From Lolium rigidum (Eukaryota > Streptophyta > Magnoliopsida > Poales > Poaceae), in assembly GCF_022539505.1 (NCBI RefSeq), contig NC_061511.1:39111144-39175143 (forward strand): a stretch of 64,000 bases of DNA, given 5' to 3'. The notes beneath the pieces are model-generated. The model ran no database searches. It was not told where the DNA came from and saw only the letters and a list, made by a program, of their open reading frames with translations. Of this stretch, positions 21,565-32,100 are shown one piece after another. The translations under genes and the position numbers were made by a program. How positions within the stretch are numbered: position 1 is the first letter of the stretch; each line of letters opens with the position of its first letter.

Positions 21565-23357
21565 TGATGGGATTCGTAGCATAGAAAACAAAATTTTTCC
21601 TACCGCAAGAACGAAAACACAAGCCAAGATCTAATCTAGTAGACGGTAGCAACGAGAAGATCATGAGACTAACCCTCGAAGATTTCCAAAACCTAACGAG
21701 ATTAGATCTCGTGGTGGATGTAGTCGATCACTTGCCGCTTGCAAAAGCGCGTAGAAGATCTTGACCGCTTGCAAAAGCGCGTAGAAGAACTTGACGGTGC
21801 CACAGTCGGGCAGCACCTCCGTACTCGGTCACACGTACGGTGTTGATGACGACGTCCTCCTCCCCGTTCCAGCGGGCAGCGGAAGTAGTAGATCCTCCTC
21901 GGAATCCCGACAGCACGACGGCGTGGTGGCGGTGGTGGTGGAGATCTCCGGCAGGGCTTCGCCTAAGCGCTGCTGGAGTTGCCGGTGGAAGAGGGGGTGG
22001 CTAGGGTTTGGGAGAGGGGGAGCTTGGGGCGCCGGCCTCAAAGGGGGCAGGGGTGGTGCGGCCAATGAAGTACTGCCCCCCTCCCTCTCTCCCTCATTAT
22101 ATAGGTGGATCCCCAAGGGTTAGGTCAAAAGTCTCCGAATAAGACCCCAACACAAAACCTTCCATATTGCCAAACCTAGGGGGAGTGGGACTCCCCCCTT
22201 CCTTTGGTGGGGCTGGCCGGCCACCCTTGGAGGAGTCCACCTGGGACTCCTCCTCCCTTAGGCTGGCCGGCCATGGTGGGTGGAGTCCCTCTGGGACTCC
22301 ACCTTCCATGGTGATTTCTTCCGGACCCTTCTAGAACCTTCTAGAACCTTCCAGAAAAATACCGGATCATTTTCAAACCTAGAAAATGACTTCCTATATA
22401 TGAATCTTATTCTCCGGACCATTCCGGACCTCCTCGTGATGTCCTGGATCCCATCCGAGACTCCGAACAAACATTCGAACTCCATTCCATATTCCATATC
22501 TACTTAAACGACATCAAACCTTAAGTGTGTCACCCTACGGTTCGCGAACTATGCAGACATGGTTGAGACCTCTCTCCGACCAATAACCAATAGCGGGATC
22601 TGGAGATCCATAATGGCTCCCACATATTCAACGATGACTTAGTGATCGATTGAACCATTTACATACGATACCGATTCCCTTTGTCATGCGATATTTTACT
22701 TGTCCGAGGTTTGATCATCGGTATCTCCATACCTTGTTCAACCTCGTCTCCGACAAGTACTCTTTACTCGTACCGTGGTATGTGGTCTCTTATGAACCAT
22801 TCATATGCTTGCAAGCTTAATTAGACGACATTCCACCGAGAGGGCCCAGAGTATATCTATCCGTCATCGGGATGGACAAATCCCACTGTTGATCCATATG
22901 CCTCAACTCATACTTTCCGAATACCTAATCCCACCTTTATAACCACCCATTTACGCAGTGGCGTTTGATGTAATCAAAGTACCCTTCCCAGTATAAGTGA
23001 TTTATATGATCTCATGGTCCAAAGGACTAGGTAACTATGTATCGAAAGCTTATAGCAAATGAACTTAATGGCGTGATCTTATGCTACGCTTAATTGGGTG
23101 TGTCCATTACATCATTCATCAATGACATAACCTTGTTATTAATAACATCCAATGTTCATGATCATGAAACGATGATCATCTATTAATCAACAAGGTAGTT
23201 ATACAAGAGGCTTACTAGGGACTCCTTGTTGTTCACATAACACACATGTATCAATGTTTCGGTTAATACAATTATAGCATGGTATGCAAACATTTATCAT
23301 AAACACAAAGATATATAATAACCACTTTATTATTGCCTCTTGGGCATATCTCCAACA
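21565..23357 (-). repeat. 5' LTR of the Angela-like element (1,793 bp)
   Basis: This is the partner of the LTR at 9769-11558, with TG...CA ends. The outer edge at 23357 meets the TSD AAAGG (23358-23362). A TATA-like box occurs near 22096-22104. Visible differences from the partner include small changes in the GC-rich block near 22010-22080 and a handful of single-base changes elsewhere. Confidence 0.92.
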
Positions 23358-23362
23358 AAAGG

Positions 23363-25032
23363 TGACCCAGACGATGATGCCACTGCAGAAAAGAGCCAAT
23401 GACGGAAGCAGCAACCGCAGGAGAACTGGCCGATGAAGTGTCAGCGGAGGGAATGCGAAGCCAGTCTAACTCCCATAGCCCCGGAGACTCAAGGCTGCGA
23501 GGGCCAGCTCCAACCAGGGCCTGTGTACGGCGGTCCTGAACAGCACAAGAATCAGCATCAAGAATGACGCGACAACCAGAATCAGTAAGCTGACTAGCAG
23601 CAAAAAGATTCATCTTAAGACTAGGAACATGAGAAACGTCAGGAACAGAGAAAGAGGGAGTAGAGAGGGTGCCTCGACTGGAAACGAGAAGAGAGGTACC
23701 ATCAGCCGTGATAACACGGACAGGAGAAATAAGAGAACGAAGAGCGAGAAAGAATAGAAGACGCGAAGTCATATGAAAAGAAGCTCCAGAATCCAGATAC
23801 CACGGGGATGACGTACCTGACTGTGTAGAAGATGGTGGTCGCGCGGTGCCAGAAGAGCTAGGCACAGAACCAGCAGTACCCGACGAGGAAGAGCCTGTAG
23901 CAGCGAGCAGACCACGAAGACCACGGATAATGTCCTGCTCAGAGAGTGCAACTGCAGAAGATCCTGAAGAACCAGCCTGCTGACGAGCATGGTACTGCTG
24001 ACGTAAACTGGGATCCCTCCTCCAGCAGCTAGAGAAATCGTGGCCAGGCTTGCCACAGTAAGAGCAGGGAGGACGAGGAGGGCGGATCTGACCACGAGAC
24101 TGCTGAGGCTGACTCTGGCCCTGGACCGGAGGAGTAGAGAGTATCGGCGGTACTGGGGACCGCAACGAAGCCGACGGCACAGGAGGACCACGAGCAGACG
24201 GCACAGGAGGACCACGAGCAGCAAGTACAGAGGGAACCTCAAGAAGACCAGCACCACGAAGACGAGTCTCCTCAGCACGAAGCTCAGACAGTACCTCAGA
24301 GAGCGGAACACGACCACGAGCAAGCAGCTGGGCACGATGAAGCTCAAACTCCTTGCGCAACCGCGACAAGAACTCAAATACGCGCTGAAACTCCAGATCC
24401 GCGCGCACAGTCAGACAGCAGGGACAGGTGGCACACACAGCTGTACGAAGAGAATCAAGCTGATGCCAGATAGCAGCACTCTGAGTATAGAACTCATCAA
24501 TAGTGGAATCACCCTGCTGAAGAGCATGCTCCTGGCGAACCACTGACAAGTAAAGAGCATCCCCAGACGGCTGATAGCGCTGACGAAGAAAAGCCCACTG
24601 AGCAGCAACAGTGGGAAGACCCATGAACTCAGCAGCATACTGAGGCAGAACACTGGAAGTGAGAACAGCAGCAGCACGAGCATCCTCATCTATCCACTGA
24701 GTGTAGTCAGTCAGATCCAGCCGGTACGTCGCAACAGCGGCAGAATACTCCTGGACCTTCCGGTCATACTCAGCCAGAGCAGTATCATCAGCACTCTTGG
24801 CTGCATCCTTGACCTCCTGAGTAGCATCGGGGGCAAGGGCAACGGGCGTCGGTGGAATAGGCGCCGTAGGAGCAGTGGGGCGCGGCGGACAGGGGACCTC
24901 GCCAGAAAGCACACCCCAAAGACGAAGACCGCGCATGTGGACGCGCATAAAGGCAGCGAAATCAGGATAATTCGCGCCATCAAAAATCACCGGGCAGCGA
25001 GGAATCGCAAGATAGCCCGACGAGGAAGACAT
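23363..25032 (-). CDS. copia gag-protease, 5' half of the split polyprotein
   Basis: It starts at ATG 25032 and runs about 556 codons to the Angela-like junction. Beyond that the frame reads into foreign LTR and stops at 23272. The N-terminus (FDGANYPDFAAFMRVHMRG) is the UBN2-like copia Gag domain. A CCHC zinc knuckle CSYCGKPGHDFSSC lies at about residues 321-334. The protease motif WYLDSGASFHMT is near 410. The pre-integrase HHCC finger begins with WHHRLGHL at the interruption point. The split leaves an expressible Gag plus protease with a short foreign tail. Confidence 0.92.
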
Positions 25033-25462
25033 AGTTTTTTTTTCAGACGGGATCTAGATCGGGTCAACTCCCGATCGAATCAGAGAGAAGCACGCTGACG
25101 GGGACGACGCGGGCGGACAGGGGCGGAGCCGCCAGACGGGGACGGCGCGGGCGAAGAGAGCTGGCGGGCGGCCGGGGCGAGTTGGGCGGCCGGGGCGAGC
25201 TGGCGGGGAGAGCTGGCCGGAGAGGCGGCGGCCGGAGGGCGGCTGGGAGGCGGCGGCCGGGTGCGGCGGCCGGGGAGCGGCGGCCAGGAGGCGGCGGCCG
25301 GGTGGGACGAGCGGCGGCCGGAGGAGCGGCGGCTGGGAGGCGGCGGCCGGGTGGGACGAGCGGCGGCCAGAGGGGCGGCGGCCGGAGGGCGAGCGGCGAC
25401 GGCGGCCGGGAGGTGGCGGTCGGGTGCGGCGGCAGATTGACGGACCTAGAGGACCAAATTTT
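25033..25462 (-). other. GC-rich leader of the copia element
   Basis: Between the PBS and the gag ATG is a G/C-rich low-complexity block (about 25140-25430) built on GGCGGCCGG-type repeats. Long open frames occur on both strands here only because the block is stop-poor. It forms the 5' leader of the element's RNA and would be strongly structured. Confidence 0.65.
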
Positions 25463-25474
25463 GCTCTGATACCA
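25463..25474 (-). promoter_or_regulatory. Primer-binding site of the copia element
   Basis: The minus strand reads TGGTATCAGAGC directly after the LTR end CCCTAACA. This is the canonical complement of the initiator methionine tRNA 3' end used by copia elements. Confidence 0.92.
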
Positions 25475-25607
25475 TGTTAGGGTAATAGACTGTATGTATT
25501 ACCAGGGGGCCAAAGGCCACAATATATAGTACAGGTACAGGTGCAAATATGCAGGAAGCCCCCTATCATATGGGGAAACTACAATATACAAATATATACA
25601 TCTAACA
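25475..25607 (-). repeat. 5' LTR of the short-LTR copia element (133 bp)
   Basis: On minus it begins TGTTAGATGTATATATTTG and ends ATTACCCTAACA (TG...CA). It is followed immediately by the PBS and matched by the 3' LTR fragment at 7002-7075. A TATA-like TATATATT lies near 25521-25528. The flanking base context from 25608 should hold one TSD copy; the other copy is outside the window. Confidence 0.92.
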
Positions 25608-25869
25608 AATAACAGTTGCAGACCATGAAAAAAATCAACAAACTTGTGAGGCTTTAACATATGTGTGCAGAAAACACTGTTTTTGTTGTTTATCACTGAT
25701 GCAATTAGGACCTTCTCGAGAAATCCTCGGTCCTTGGCTCAATAAATTTCTGAATTGTTCACATTCTTCTTTTTTGTTTTGTTGGATAATTGTTCACTTT
25801 CTCAGAGAACAAAACAATGTAATGGCGCAGGAAAAGATGCCACTGATGACGGGGAAGGGAGGCCATCAG

Positions 25870-26015
25870 AATACGCGGGCGCTGAAGTTGATCCCTCCAC
25901 TAAGGGGTAGCTGCAAGGTGAATGTTGATGGCGCAGTTGCAAGACCTCAAACGTAGGAGCTGTGAGTGCTATTTGCCGCTCATATCGGGGCCTCTTCCTA
26001 GGTACCTCGGCGATG
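25870..26015 (+). pseudogene. RNase H (RVT_3-type) remnant
   Basis: The plus strand encodes IPPLRGSCKVNVDGAVARPQT and then, one base out of frame, VGAVSAICRSYRGLFLG. Together these match the start of the plant RNase H-like domain found in non-LTR element reverse transcriptases and related genes (pattern KxNVDGA...GAVxAxxRxxxGxFLG). The frame change near 25950 and the abrupt end at 26017, where a new LTR-like sequence begins, show it is a fragment. No other part of the parent gene is recognisable nearby. Confidence 0.6.
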
Positions 26016-26017
26016 GC

Positions 26018-27353
26018 TGATAAGTGCATTTTACACCACATTTTTCCTTATGTATTTACACAAGTAGTAGGATCTTAGTATTTTATCGCGCTTGCACGCA
26101 CCTATTTTACTTGTTTCACCACAATTCCGAAAATTAAGAGGTTGAAGAACAAATCAACTAAAGGCATCATATTTGGGCAAGATTATGATAATTGGAAGTC
26201 ATTAAGACCTTCCAAACATGTGTGCACGCACCAAGGGGTTGAGCACATGTAGAAAACCGCGAGAAGACGTTTACAGAGATTTAACGATCCGGTCATTCCC
26301 GCATGTACGGGATGACCGTACAATGTGGTGACGGCTTCATCTCATCAAATACTTTCACCCCGTGGTATAGACACAACAGTTCGTAAAACCTCACCTCCGG
26401 AAGGGATCTGGAGGGGGAGTTCGCAAAGAGAATCCATTACCGTCGTTGGTTGGATCTTTGAGGCATAGGCATCGTTCTTCATCAACACCATCAACCTTCA
26501 TCCACTTTGTCGTATTCCCAAGCCCTATTGTGGATTTGCATTTATTTGATCCCTTGTACTTCCATTCATATAATCATGATGATATTGATTGCCTCCATGT
26601 GTGAGTAGTTTCATATGTTATTTGGGAGATGGAGAAACCCTAGCAATATGATAAATTGAAATAAAGATTGCTTCATCCTATGTAATGTGTTTGTCGTGAT
26701 CTTCTCCAATGATGTTGTGTGAAGTCGACCACACAATATTTGCATTAGCGAGATTGGAGGAAATCATCGTTGTATGTAGTTGGTGAAACATGGGCGTAAA
26801 TGAGAGAAGCCGTCGCCTCTATCAACTATGTATTACGAGGGAATCATGGAATCCAAGAGCTCATACTGGTAACCAGGGGATGTCCTTAATTGCTTGTTAA
26901 ATCTAAGTTGTTTGCTATGAGAGAGCGGTGGCTACGCAGGGTGCATAATCGCGAGACTTGAAGTGCACCTTTACTTGGGATTCCTCTCTTAAAAATATGC
27001 TATGAAGATGTTGCATATCCTAATCATGGATTAATAACGCTAGTGGTGAATTTGTGACTTACCACGAACTCTTTATCCCCATTGTAGTTCTAAGCACTTT
27101 ACACCGCGTACTCCAATCGCTCTCTTTGTTTGTTGGTCTGCTATTGCTCAATTCGCAACACCACAATCACTTTAGTCACACATCTTGCTTAGAATTTTAG
27201 ATAACTTGTTGGTACATTTAAGTGAACGTAATAAGAAGCAATTAAGCCGTCTTTTACCTCCAGTGTGGTTCAATACTCTTACTTTCGAAACTAGCTACAT
27301 ACGTCATATGATCTTACAGACATCAAGATATTTTCTGACGCCATTACCGAGAG
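26018..27353 (+). mobile_element. Degenerate gypsy-type LTR with primer-binding-site remnant
   Basis: The sequence starts TGATAAGTGCATTTTAC directly after the RNase H remnant. About 1.3 kb later it reaches CTGACGCCATTACCGAGAG (27335-27353), a decayed form of the TGGCGCCGTTGCCGGGGAG-type PBS of plant gypsy elements. That gives one LTR of roughly 1.3 kb on the plus strand plus the first bases of an interior. The LTR end before the PBS is not a clean CA, no second LTR is seen and no TSD could be matched, so the element is old and truncated. Confidence 0.5.
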
Positions 27354-28040
27354 CTAAGTTTTTTAGGTTTTTGTATGAGTTATTTATTTAACTATTTGTA
27401 CTATGTTGTTTGTAGGTTCATGAAAACCACCAAGGCTATGTTTGAGCACCTGCCACAACTAGCCTCTCTTAAGAACTTCGGAGAGCTGACTGTTAACTCT
27501 TTCATGGCAGCGACTTCAAGAGAAAACACTAAGGGATATAAAGTTAGTCCCGTATTACTTGAAATACTTGTGTCACGTTGCTTATAGTGAAGCTTGCGAG
27601 GACCGATTGGTTCATACCCGTGGTTTTCCCTCCTCACGTTGAGTATATTTTCCACGTAAATCCTTGTGTCATTGTGCCTACGTTTGTTTTTCCGCTGCAT
27701 ATCTATTGGTTCAAGATATCCATGAAGTTTATATTTTCACACAGGCTGATGGGTTGTGAGGTTGTGTATCATCCGGAAAAAATATTTTCAGCCTAAAACT
27801 TTTTTTTGTTACCATACAACTGAAACTAAATCTGTAACTAAATCAACGTAGTTCAAGGGATATTCGACTAAAATTGCGTGGATGTAGTTGGACTGGACCT
27901 CAACTACACATGGAATATTAAACGGACTTTGGACCGAAATATTGGATAGTCCAATGCTTAGTGGAGACACAATTTTTTTTCTCGAATGAGCGTGACGGAC
28001 GAAGACTGCGTTGGCTATGATTTGAACCTAGGATCTTGTA
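27354..28040. other. No gene recognised; probable TE interior remnant
   Basis: This is AT-rich sequence after the degenerate PBS. A short plus-strand open frame (about 27421-27585, MKTTKAMFEHLPQ...) resembles no family I recognise and ends after 55 residues. The rest has scattered stops on all frames. Confidence 0.35.
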
Positions 28041-28128
28041 GCTCTAATACCATGTGGAATTGCATGCTCTGGCCAATTCAACTAAAAGACCAATATAATA
28101 GAAGAGAGTTAGGCAATTATATTCTACA
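28041..28128 (-). mobile_element. TRIM-like LTR with adjacent primer-binding site
   Basis: The minus strand reads TGTAGAATATAATTGCC...GCAATTCCACA (28128-28053, 76 bp, TG...CA). Immediately after it, TGGTATTAGAGC (28052-28041) differs at one base from the canonical Met-tRNA PBS. A very short LTR next to such a PBS fits a terminal-repeat retrotransposon in miniature. No second LTR copy was found to the left, so the element is incomplete or the call is wrong. Confidence 0.45.
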
Positions 28129-28577
28129 CGATCCATCGTCGTTGTCCGTTTGCGAGCGCAACCGCTCCAACAAGGACCATAGAGCTCGCTGCTGACATCT
28201 CGGTCGTTGTTGCCGCCGCAGTTAGGCTCGATGCCGAACTTCGCCACTTCACCAAACACGTGGGCACAATCGTGTTGTTCACTCCCTCCCAGTGAATCAA
28301 GCAGAGGATCCTCGGGACGAGCAAATCGTCAACATCTTCCTCACCTTCGGTCACCGTTCGTCCCGGTCACTCGACATTCTCGTGCTGCCCTAGAGCTGCT
28401 CTACCCTCCAGCTAGTCGATTCCAACGGTTTACTCTGCCGCGACACGAACTCTGGTTGGCGAGCTAGGCGTGGTTGGTGGCCTGGCAGCCGAGCCCCACG
28501 ACTTTTTTTGAACTATCCCATGATCTGGTTGACCTGGCTAGCAGGTACGGGCAAATTGCGTGGAGTGGCTGAGAGCA
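28129..28577. other. No gene recognised
   Basis: This is mixed-composition sequence up to the MULE target site. Several overlapping open frames of 60-90 codons occur on both strands in the GC-richer part, but none has a recognisable motif. Confidence 0.35.
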
Positions 28578-28604
28578 ATAAGGGCCGGTGTCACTACGGG
28601 AAAA

Positions 28605-28985
28605 ATTGCCGTTGCCGTGCAGGCAATCATTGCTGTGAGCCGCTGCACGGCAAAGAAATCTTTGCCGTGCGCAGCGAGTAGGACGCACGGCAAAGACAAA
28701 AAGCACGGCAACGATTTATAGCAGCACACGGCAACGAATAATAGCACGGCAAACACAGCAGCGGCGCACGGCAACGAACACGCGCACGGCAAAGTCTAAG
28801 CAGCACGCACGGCAAAGAAACGAGTGACGGCAAAGACCCTGCACGCTGCACGGCAAAGAATCGTTGCACGGCAAAGGGTCTGGACGTTGCCGTGGTGCCC
28901 CCTTTGCCGTGCGGCCAGACATGACGCACGGCAAAGGCGCCTTTGCCGTGCCATTCTTTCTTTGCCGTGCGCCACCATTCATTTT
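28605..28985. repeat. CACTA 5' subterminal repeats (CACGGCAAAG motifs)
   Basis: Roughly twenty copies of a 10-12 bp motif, GCACGGCAAAG or its complement CTTTGCCGTGC (some with CAACG), occur in both orientations. Such motifs are bound by the TNPA-type protein in En/Spm elements (established knowledge); binding here is inference. Short open frames through this block are repeat artefacts. Confidence 0.9.
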
Positions 28986-29174
28986 ATTTGTTTTTCTTTC
29001 TATTTTATTTCATCTAATACTTATATTTATTTTTTTAATTAGTTTTACTTTTTGATGACTATTTATTACTGTTACTTAAGACAATGTGCAATACAATATT
29101 ACTCTCCATGTTCATCTCCCACATATATGAGGGTTTCGGAGCAATCGCCCAAATGTGAGGAAGGCCACGCCGGG

Positions 29175-32100
29175 GAGCTACTTTTGCACCATTACACCTT
29201 GCACCACACTTTCACACATATCATATGTCCACATGCAATATTTGGTGGGATTCCGGTGCTCCAGCGGTCGTTCTCCCCCTCATCCACCCAAAAACAGCGG
29301 TATGTGTGCCCCGGCGGGTCTACCCCCTAGATTTCTCCGCGCGAGGGTGCACCAATGTACTTTTTCATTCTTTTAGGTTTGGTTAGGACATATACACATG
29401 GAGAACCAAGATTGGGACCCTTTGGCACATATACCCCGCAGCTAGAGCCATTATCACACGATCGAGGGTGTGCTCGATCTATCGGTTAGGGTTAGGTGTA
29501 GGGTTAGGGCTAGGGTTTAGGGGGTAGGGCTAGGGTTTAGGTTCAAGGTAAGGATTTATGGTTAGGTATAGGTTTAGGGTTTAGGGTTAGGGTTAGGGTT
29601 TATGATGCATGGTTTTGCAGCTCCGGTGTCAGCACGTGTAGTTAATGGTTTAGGGTCTAGGAGTTTAGGGCTCGAAGCCTCCCCAGTTTAGGCTTTAGGG
29701 TTTAGGGGAGCTACTTTTGCACCATTACACCTTGCACCACACTTTCACACATATCATATGTCCACATGCAAGATTTGGTGGGATTCCGGTGCTCCAGCGG
29801 TCGTTCTCCCCCTCCTCCCTCCAAAAACAGCGGTATGTGAGCCCCGGCGGGTCTACCCCCCTAGATTTCTCCGCGCGAGGGTGCACCAATGTACTTTTTC
29901 ATTCTTTTAGGTTTGGTTAGGACATATACACATGGAGAACCAAGATTGGGAACCTTTGGCACATATACCCCGCAGCTAGAGCCATTATCACACGATCGAG
30001 GGTGTGCCTGATCTATCGGTTAGGGTTAGGTGTAGGGTTAGGGCTAGGGTTTAGGGGGTAGGGCTAGGGTTTAGGTTCAAGGTAAGGATTTATGGTTAGG
30101 TATAGGTTTAGGGTTTAGGGTTAGGGTTAGGGTTTATGATGCATGGTTTTGCAGCTTCGGTGTCGCACGTGTAGTTAATGGTTTAGGGTCTAGGGGTTTA
30201 GGGCTCGAAGCCTCCCCAGTTTAGGGTTTAGGGTTTAGGGGAGCTACTTTTGCACCATTACACCTTGCGCCACACTTTCACACATATCATATGTCCACAT
30301 GCAAGATTTGGTGGGATTCCGATGCTCCGGCGGTCGTTCTCCCCCTCCTCCCCCCAAAAACAGCGGTATGTGTGCCCCGGCGGGTCTACCCCCCTAGATT
30401 TCTCCGCGCGAGGGTGCAACAATGTACTTTTTCATTCTTTTAGGTTTGGTTAGGACATATACACATGGAGAACCAAGATTGGGACCCTTTGGCACATATA
30501 CCCCAGCCTAGAGCCATTATCACACGATCGAGGGTGTGCTCGATCTACTCGGTTAGGGTTAGGTGTAGGGTTAGGGCTAGGGTTTAGGGGGTAGGGCTAG
30601 GGTTTAGGTTCAAGGTAAGGATTTATGGTTAGGTATAGGTTTAGGGTTTAGGGTTAGGGTTAGGGTTTATGATGCATGGTTTTGCAGCTCCGGTGTCAAG
30701 CACGTGTAGTTAATGGTTTAGGGTCTAGGGGTTTAGGGCTCGAAGCCTCCCCGGCTTTAGGGTTTAGGGTTTAGGGGAGCTACTTTTGCACCATTACACC
30801 TTGCACCACACTTTCACAAATATCATAGGTCCACATGCAAGATTTGGTGGGATTCCGGTGCTCCAGCAGTCGTTCTCACCCTCCTTCCCCCAAAAACAGC
30901 GGTATGTGTGCCCCGACGGGTCTACCCCCTAGATTTCTCCGCGTGAGGGTGCACGCATGTACTTTTTCATTCTTTTAGGTTTGGTTAGGATATATACACA
31001 TGGAAAACCAATCTTGGGACCCTTTGGCACATATACCCCGCAGCCTAGAGCCATTATCACACGATCGAGGGTGTGCCCGATCTACTCGGTTAGGGTTAGG
31101 TGTAGGGTTAGGGCTAGGGTTTAGGGGTAGGGCTAGGGTTTAGGTTCAAGGTAAGTATTTATGGTTAGGTATAGGTTTAGGGTTTAGGGTTAGGGTTAGG
31201 GTTTATGATGCATGGTTTTGCAGCTCCGGTGTCAGCACATGTAGTTAATGGTTTAGGGTCTAGGGGTTTAGGGCTCGAAGCCTCCCCAGTTTAGGGTTTA
31301 GGGTTTAGGGGAGCTACTTTTGCACCATTACACCTTGCGCCACAGTTTCACACATATCATATGTCCACATGCAAGATTTGGTGGGATTCCGGTGCTCCAG
31401 CGGTCGTTCTCCCCCTCCTCCCCCCAAAAACAGCGGTATGTGTGCCCCGGCGGGTCTACCGCCCTAGATTTCTCCGCGCGAGGGTGCACCAATGTACTTT
31501 TTCATTCTTTTAGGTTTGGTTAGGACATATACACATGGTGAACCAAGATTGGGACCCTTTGGCACATATACCCCGCAGACTAGAGCCATTATCACACGAT
31601 CGAGGGTGTGCCTGATCTACTGGTTAGGGTTAGGTGTAGGGTTAGGGCTAGGGTTTAGGGGGTAGGGCTAGGGTTTAGGTTCGAGGTAAGGATTTATGGT
31701 TAGGTATAGGTTTAGGGTTTAGGGTTAGGGTTAGGGTTTATGATGCATGGTTTTGCAGCTCCGGTGTCAGCACGTGTAGTTAATGGTTTAGGGTCTAGGG
31801 GTTTAGGGCTCGAAGCCTCCCTAGTTTAGGGTTTAGGGTTTAGGGGAGCTACTTTTGCACCATTACACCTTGCACCACACTTTCACACATATCATATATC
31901 CACATGCAAGATTTGGTGGGATTCCGGTGCTCCAGCGGTCGTTCTCCCCCTCCTCCCCCCCAAAAACAGCGGTATGTGTGCCCCGGCGGGTCTACCCCCC
32001 TAGATTTCTCTGCGCGAGGGTGCACCAATGTACTTTTTCATTCTTTTAGGTTTGGTTAGGACATATACACATGGAGAACCAAGATTGGGACCCTTTGGCA

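Larger units (their letters stand above)
9769..23357 (-). mobile_element. Angela/BARE-like copia retrotransposon, degenerate inside, with its own nested insertion
   Basis: Two near-identical LTRs (9769-11558 and 21565-23357) flank a 10-kb interior. The outer flanks are the 5-bp TSD AAAGG at 9764-9768 and 23358-23362. The minus-strand LTR start TGTTGGAGATATGCCC and the PPT context AAGTGGAAGAC are typical of the Angela/BARE/WIS group (established knowledge; family not tested by search). Removing the nested solo LTR and one TSD leaves about 8.6 kb, close to the usual size. The interior has RT-like remnants but no intact gag-pol frame, so this copy must have been mobilised in trans. By eye the LTRs differ at roughly 20-25 sites (about 1.3%), so the coding decay is much older than the insertion. 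Confidence 0.9.
7002..25607 (-). mobile_element. Short-LTR Ty1/copia retrotransposon, interrupted by two younger elements
   Basis: The minus-strand order is 5' LTR (25475-25607), PBS, gag, protease, integrase, RT, RNase H, polypurine tract and the start of the 3' LTR (7002-7075). It is interrupted at 9769-23357 by an Angela-like element with TSD AAAGG and, inside the 3' LTR, by the gypsy element at 7001. Counting the TSD once, the two coding parts total 4,311 bases (1,437 codons), an exact multiple of three, so the gag-pol frame was open when the Angela-like element arrived. The 74 bp of 3' LTR that remain differ from the 5' LTR at one base, which indicates a young element. The 133-bp LTRs are short for copia. 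I do not assign a named family. Confidence 0.92.

Noticed and set aside
25140..25470. Long open frame on plus in the GC-rich copia leader
   Set aside because: Low-complexity GGCGGCCGG repeats lack stops on both strands; the region lies between PBS and gag and has no protein motif.
26013..27515. TSD ATGGC linking 26013-26017 with 27504-27508 as borders of one LTR element
   Set aside because: The sequence before the second ATGGC does not end in CA, and the RNase H frame does not resume after it.
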